From: Mesorhizobium_K sp040049215 | GTDB lineage: Bacteria > Pseudomonadota > Alphaproteobacteria > Rhizobiales > Rhizobiaceae | Direction: 5' to 3' | DNA length: 64,000 nt | Assembly: GCF_040049215.1 (NCBI RefSeq) | Contig: NZ_JBDZDN010000004.1 | Location: 248,001 to 312,000, forward strand | Shown here: positions 61,039-64,000 of the stretch, one piece after another | Position numbering within the stretch: position 1 is the stretch's first letter | Layout of the letters: each line of letters begins with the position of its first letter | Program-made: the position numbers and the translations under genes | Notes under the pieces: generated by a model | The model's input: only the letters and a program-made list of their open reading frames with translations | What the model was told of the DNA's origin: nothing | The model's database searches: none

Positions 61039-61869
61039 ATGCCCGCAAGAATCTCCCTGAACGACGGCTCCTCCATTCCCCAGCTTGGCCTCGGCGTCTG
61101 GCAGGTCGACCCCGATATCACCGCCAAGGTCGTGGGCTGGGGGATCGAGGCCGGGTACCGGCTGATCGACACGGCCGAGGGCTACAGGAACGAAGAAGGG
61201 GTCGGGCAGGCGATCCGCCAGGCGGGCGTTGCGCGGAACGAACTCTACATCACATCCAAGCTGCGCAACGGCGCGCACCGGCGCGACGACGCGCTCAGAG
61301 CCTTCGACGAGACGATGGAGAAGCTCGGACTGGAGCAGCTCGACCTGTTCCTGATCCACTGGCCGCTGCCAGGCCAGGACAGATATGTCGAGGCGTGGAA
61401 GACGCTGATCGAACTCAGGGACGCCGGCCGCATCAGGTCGATCGGCGTTTCGAATTTCAACCAGGATCATCTCGAGCGCATCATCGGCGAGACCGGCGTG
61501 ACGCCGGCCGTCAACCAGATCGAACTGCATCCCCGCTTCCAACAGCGCGACAAGCGCGACTATCACGACAGGCACAACATCAGGATCGAGAGCTGGAGCC
61601 CGCTGGGCAGCGGCCGCCTGCTCGACGAGCCGACGCTCGCCGCTATCGCCCGCAAGCACGGCAAGACGGTCGCGCAGACCATCATACGCTGGCATCTTCA
61701 GGAGGGGCTGATCGTCATCCCGAAATCGGTCAACAGGGACCGCATCGCCGCCAATATCGACGTCTTCGACTTCAATCTGGACGCCGGGGACCTGAAGGCA
61801 ATCGAGGGGCTGGATTCGCCTGACGGCCGCACCGGGTCCAACCCGGCGACGGCGTCGTTCCTGTTCTGA
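61039..61869 (+). CDS. Aldo/keto reductase
   Basis: A 276-residue NADPH-dependent reductase of the 2,5-diketo-D-gluconate reductase type. The tetrad is seen in YRLIDTAEGYRNEEGVGQAI (Asp, Tyr), YITSKL (Lys) and FLIHWPLPG (His). Also seen are SIGVSNFNQDHLERI, NQIELHPRFQQ, WSPLGSGRLL and the cofactor-binding IPKSVNRDRIAANIDVFDF. Substrate unknown. AAGGA lies eleven bases before the ATG. Confidence 0.92.
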   Translation: MPARISLNDGSSIPQLGLGVWQVDPDITAKVVGWGIEAGYRLIDTAEGYRNEEGVGQAIRQAGVARNELYITSKLRNGAHRRDDALRAFDETMEKLGLEQLDLFLIHWPLPGQDRYVEAWKTLIELRDAGRIRSIGVSNFNQDHLERIIGETGVTPAVNQIELHPRFQQRDKRDYHDRHNIRIESWSPLGSGRLLDEPTLAAIARKHGKTVAQTIIRWHLQEGLIVIPKSVNRDRIAANIDVFDFNLDAGDLKAIEGLDSPDGRTGSNPATASFLF

Positions 61870-61960
61870 AACACGCTTTTTTGCCCGCGCGGGCATGGTT
61901 GCGCCGCGCTGTTGCCGACAAATCGACCGGTGGCCCGGCTGCCTTCCTGTTCCCCCTGCG

Positions 61961-63391
61961 CTAAGCCATTCGAACTGTGCTTGCGCCGTCCCGGTTCTGC
62001 TCCTCGACAGCCTTGATCCGCACCACCGAAACCGAACACAGCGCCTCGGCTACGATCTTGGTCGATACGCTGCCGAGATGGCGGCGGATCGCCGACGAAC
62101 CGCGGGCGCCCACGATTATGTGGCCGACGTCATTGTGCTCGGCATAGGTGAGGATCGCGTCGGCGGGGCTCACCGCTTCCAGCACATGGTAGCTGATGCG
62201 ATCCTCCGGCAGATGCAGCGGATGCGCCCAGTCCTTGAGCGCCACGAGGCGCTTCAGGTAGATCGACTGTCCATTCTCGTCTCCAAGGGACGTCTGGCCG
62301 ACGATCTCGGTCTTAAGCACGGTGACGCAGGCGAGCCAGGAACCCTCCCGCGTCGCCAACGCGCGCGCCGTCTCGTCCAGCACGGCGTCGCTCAGCGCGT
62401 CGCGGCCGTTGGAGAGGTCGACGCCGGCCAGAACGATCGACGCTCCCGCATGCCGGCTCTCGATGCGGGCCCGGCCGACCAGCGAACGGTCGTCGCGCTT
62501 GCCGAACAGACCGGTCAGGGCAGCCCAGAAACCGGCCCGCCGTTCCGAGCGCCGCCTGGAGACGACAACCTGATCGGGGTTGCGCAGGTCTGACAGCACA
62601 TGACTGGCCTCGGCATAGCGCTTGGAACGGTCGACCTCCATGCAGCGCTGGATTATCTCGTCCAGCCAGCGCGGAACGCCGCCATTGATCTCGCGCGGCC
62701 GCTTCGGCGCGTGGTAGAGCCGGCGCTTCATGCCGGCAAATGTGGCCGGGCGGCCGAAGGGCTCTTCTCCTGTCGCCAGCTGGTAGAGGATGCAGCCGAG
62801 CGCGAAGAGGTCGCTCGCCGTGTCGGTTCGCTCACCGAGCACCTGCTCGGGCGATATGTATGCCGCCGTCCCCATCGGCACAGAGCTTTCCTCGCCGAGG
62901 AGGTCAGGCAGCTCGGCATGGCGCGACAGGCCGAAGTCGAGCAACACGGCGCCGCGCCCGGTCAGGATGATGTTTTCAGGCTTCAGGTCGAGATGCGCGA
63001 CCTTCTGGCGGTGCAGGGCGGCCAGCGCGGTCGCGATCTTTATGCCGATGCCGGCAACCTCATCGGCGGGCAGCGGCGCCTTCCCGACGATGTCGGCGAG
63101 GCTTTCTCCCTCGACGAACTCCATCGCTATGTAAGGAATCTTCATGAGGTCGCCGGAGCCCAGGAATCGCGGCACATGCGGCCCCGACAGCCGCTTGAGG
63201 ATCAGTTCCTCGACCTCGTAGCCGATGATCCCTGACGCATCCTGTCCTGGATCGAAGAACGGGATCTTCAGGATCGCCGGAAGATCGAGCCCCGGCTTCG
63301 TTGCGCGCCAAAGCGCCGCCATGCCGCCGGAGGGCAGCTTGCGCGCCAGCTCGAACCCGTCGATGACCGTTCCCGTCTCAAGCCGTTGCAT
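61961..63391 (-). CDS. Serine/threonine protein kinase fused to a universal stress protein domain
   Basis: A 476-residue cytoplasmic protein. Residues 10-265 form a kinase: GGMAALWRATKPGLDLPAIL with VAIK-type ILKIP, AMEFVEGESLADIV, catalytic HLDLKPENI, metal-binding LLDFGLSRH, and AAYISPEQVLGERTDTASD. Residues 330-460 form a UspA-like domain (IVLAGVDLSNGRDA; the nucleotide motif VGARGSSAIRRHLGSVSTKI). No membrane helix or peptidoglycan-binding domain is present. ATG 63391 begins MQRLETGTV. The phosphoesterase gene lies 31 bases upstream on the same strand. Confidence 0.92.
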   Translation of the reverse strand: MQRLETGTVIDGFELARKLPSGGMAALWRATKPGLDLPAILKIPFFDPGQDASGIIGYEVEELILKRLSGPHVPRFLGSGDLMKIPYIAMEFVEGESLADIVGKAPLPADEVAGIGIKIATALAALHRQKVAHLDLKPENIILTGRGAVLLDFGLSRHAELPDLLGEESSVPMGTAAYISPEQVLGERTDTASDLFALGCILYQLATGEEPFGRPATFAGMKRRLYHAPKRPREINGGVPRWLDEIIQRCMEVDRSKRYAEASHVLSDLRNPDQVVVSRRRSERRAGFWAALTGLFGKRDDRSLVGRARIESRHAGASIVLAGVDLSNGRDALSDAVLDETARALATREGSWLACVTVLKTEIVGQTSLGDENGQSIYLKRLVALKDWAHPLHLPEDRISYHVLEAVSPADAILTYAEHNDVGHIIVGARGSSAIRRHLGSVSTKIVAEALCSVSVVRIKAVEEQNRDGASTVRMA

Positions 63392-63422
63392 CGATCCTCT
63401 CCAATGGTCCGAAGGCCCGGTC

Positions 63423-64000
63423 CTACCGGCCAATTTTCAAGCGCATGCCAAGCCATGCAGGCAGGCCGCAGGCGGCGATCTTGCCGGCGGTCCTGTCGCA
63501 ATCATAGGGCGTGCGGATCATGGTCACCGTCCGCCGTTCGGTATCGGCCAGGGCGAAGCAGGCGGCCGGATTCCCGTCGCGCGGCTGCCCGACCGAGCCG
63601 ACGACGACGACGTGCCGGCGCAGCGGGGACAACGGCGCCGGGATATCGTCGTGCGGCCGGAAATGGACGGGACGCTTGCCGGGGAGCGCGTAGTAGATCG
63701 CCGGGATATGGGTGTGGCCGCAGATGATCGTACGAGCCAGGCTCGACGACAGGCAGCGTTCGGCGGCATCCAGATCGCGCATGTATTGCCAGTCCGCCGG
63801 CCGATCCGCACTTGCGTGAACATAGAGCCGGTCCTCGGAAGCGAGGGAGAGCGGGAGATTGCGGAGGAAGTCGAGATGGGCGGGCGCAAGCTGCTTGCGC
63901 GTCCACGCTGCAGCGACGCGCGCGTTCTCCGTCATGCCGCGACCGGGCTGAACCACCGCCTCATCATGATTGCCGAGGATACAGAGCGCTCCCCCGGCGA
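63423..64000 (-). CDS. Metallophosphoesterase (5' end beyond the window)
   Basis: At least 192 residues of a calcineurin-type phosphoesterase. The frame runs open to base 64000 and gives GNHDEAVVQPG (motif GNHD/E), then LYVHASADRP (His) and IICGHTHIPA (GHxH), so three of the metal-binding motifs are here; the first (DxH) must lie outside the window. It could be a phosphatase paired with the kinase gene 31 bases downstream, but nucleotide or nucleoside phosphates are equally possible substrates. Confidence 0.88.
   Translation of the reverse strand, partial: AGGALCILGNHDEAVVQPGRGMTENARVAAAWTRKQLAPAHLDFLRNLPLSLASEDRLYVHASADRPADWQYMRDLDAAERCLSSSLARTIICGHTHIPAIYYALPGKRPVHFRPHDDIPAPLSPLRRHVVVVGSVGQPRDGNPAACFALADTERRTVTMIRTPYDCDRTAGKIAACGLPAWLGMRLKIGR

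Overview
The window reads as chromosomal DNA of a high-GC alphaproteobacterium of the order Rhizobiales, most like the Mesorhizobium/Phyllobacteriaceae group. The evidence is the rhizobial flagellar gene order with the group-specific genes motE, motC, rem, flaF and flbT, several closely related flagellins, a BA14K-type protein and a group IV ornithine/lysine decarboxylase. Species was not tested by any search. No rRNA, tRNA or CRISPR array was seen.

Positions 1-30608 are a nearly continuous plus-strand flagellar regulon: flgB (5' cut by the window edge), flgC, fliE, flgG, flgA, flgI, motE, flgH, fliL, fliP; three flagellin genes, each with its own regulatory gap; then fliF, a fliH-like gene, motB, motC, fliK and the regulator rem; then flgE, flgK, flgL, flaF, flbT, flgD, fliQ; and finally flhA, fliR, a FliJ-like gene, a flgJ rod-binding gene, a flgN-like gene and an unknown membrane protein. 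Most neighbours overlap by 1-4 bases, so translation is probably coupled. The run is broken once, between fliQ and flhA, by three genes unrelated to motility: an ester cyclase-like protein, an HxlR regulator and an acyl-CoA dehydrogenase. The flagellin upstream regions share palindromes and, in two cases, a nearly identical hairpin leader; FlbT, a known post-transcriptional flagellin regulator, is encoded downstream.

Positions 30700-34100 hold an SCP2 domain protein, a GNAT acetyltransferase, the PLP-dependent decarboxylase with a 500-base structured upstream region, and a secreted protein with two BA14K motifs. Positions 34400-43800 form an accessory block: a Tat-exported protein, a large arylsulfatase gene broken by one in-frame TAG, a 97-base decayed copy of part of the decarboxylase gene, a DUF3604 (PHP-like) hydrolase, an unknown exported protein, a parvulin-type isomerase, a HupE/UreJ membrane protein and a convergent TetR regulator. 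This block is the best candidate for an uncharacterised envelope or periplasmic system.

Positions 43900-52200 carry a response regulator and hybrid histidine kinase pair, a small secreted protein, an arsR / cysteine-tailed flavin monooxygenase / MFS operon with the look of a metalloid or xenobiotic detoxification unit, an amidase and a LysR regulator. Positions 52300-64000 carry a DUF1007 plus NicO metal-transport pair separated by two tandem 78-base palindromes, a BrnTA toxin-antitoxin pair, a small membrane protein, a short-chain dehydrogenase, a histidine-rich CDF metal exporter, a GNAT acetyltransferase, a VapBC pair, an aminotransferase, a LysE exporter, a YCII protein, an aldo/keto reductase, and a serine/threonine kinase fused to a universal-stress domain next to a metallophosphoesterase cut by the window end.
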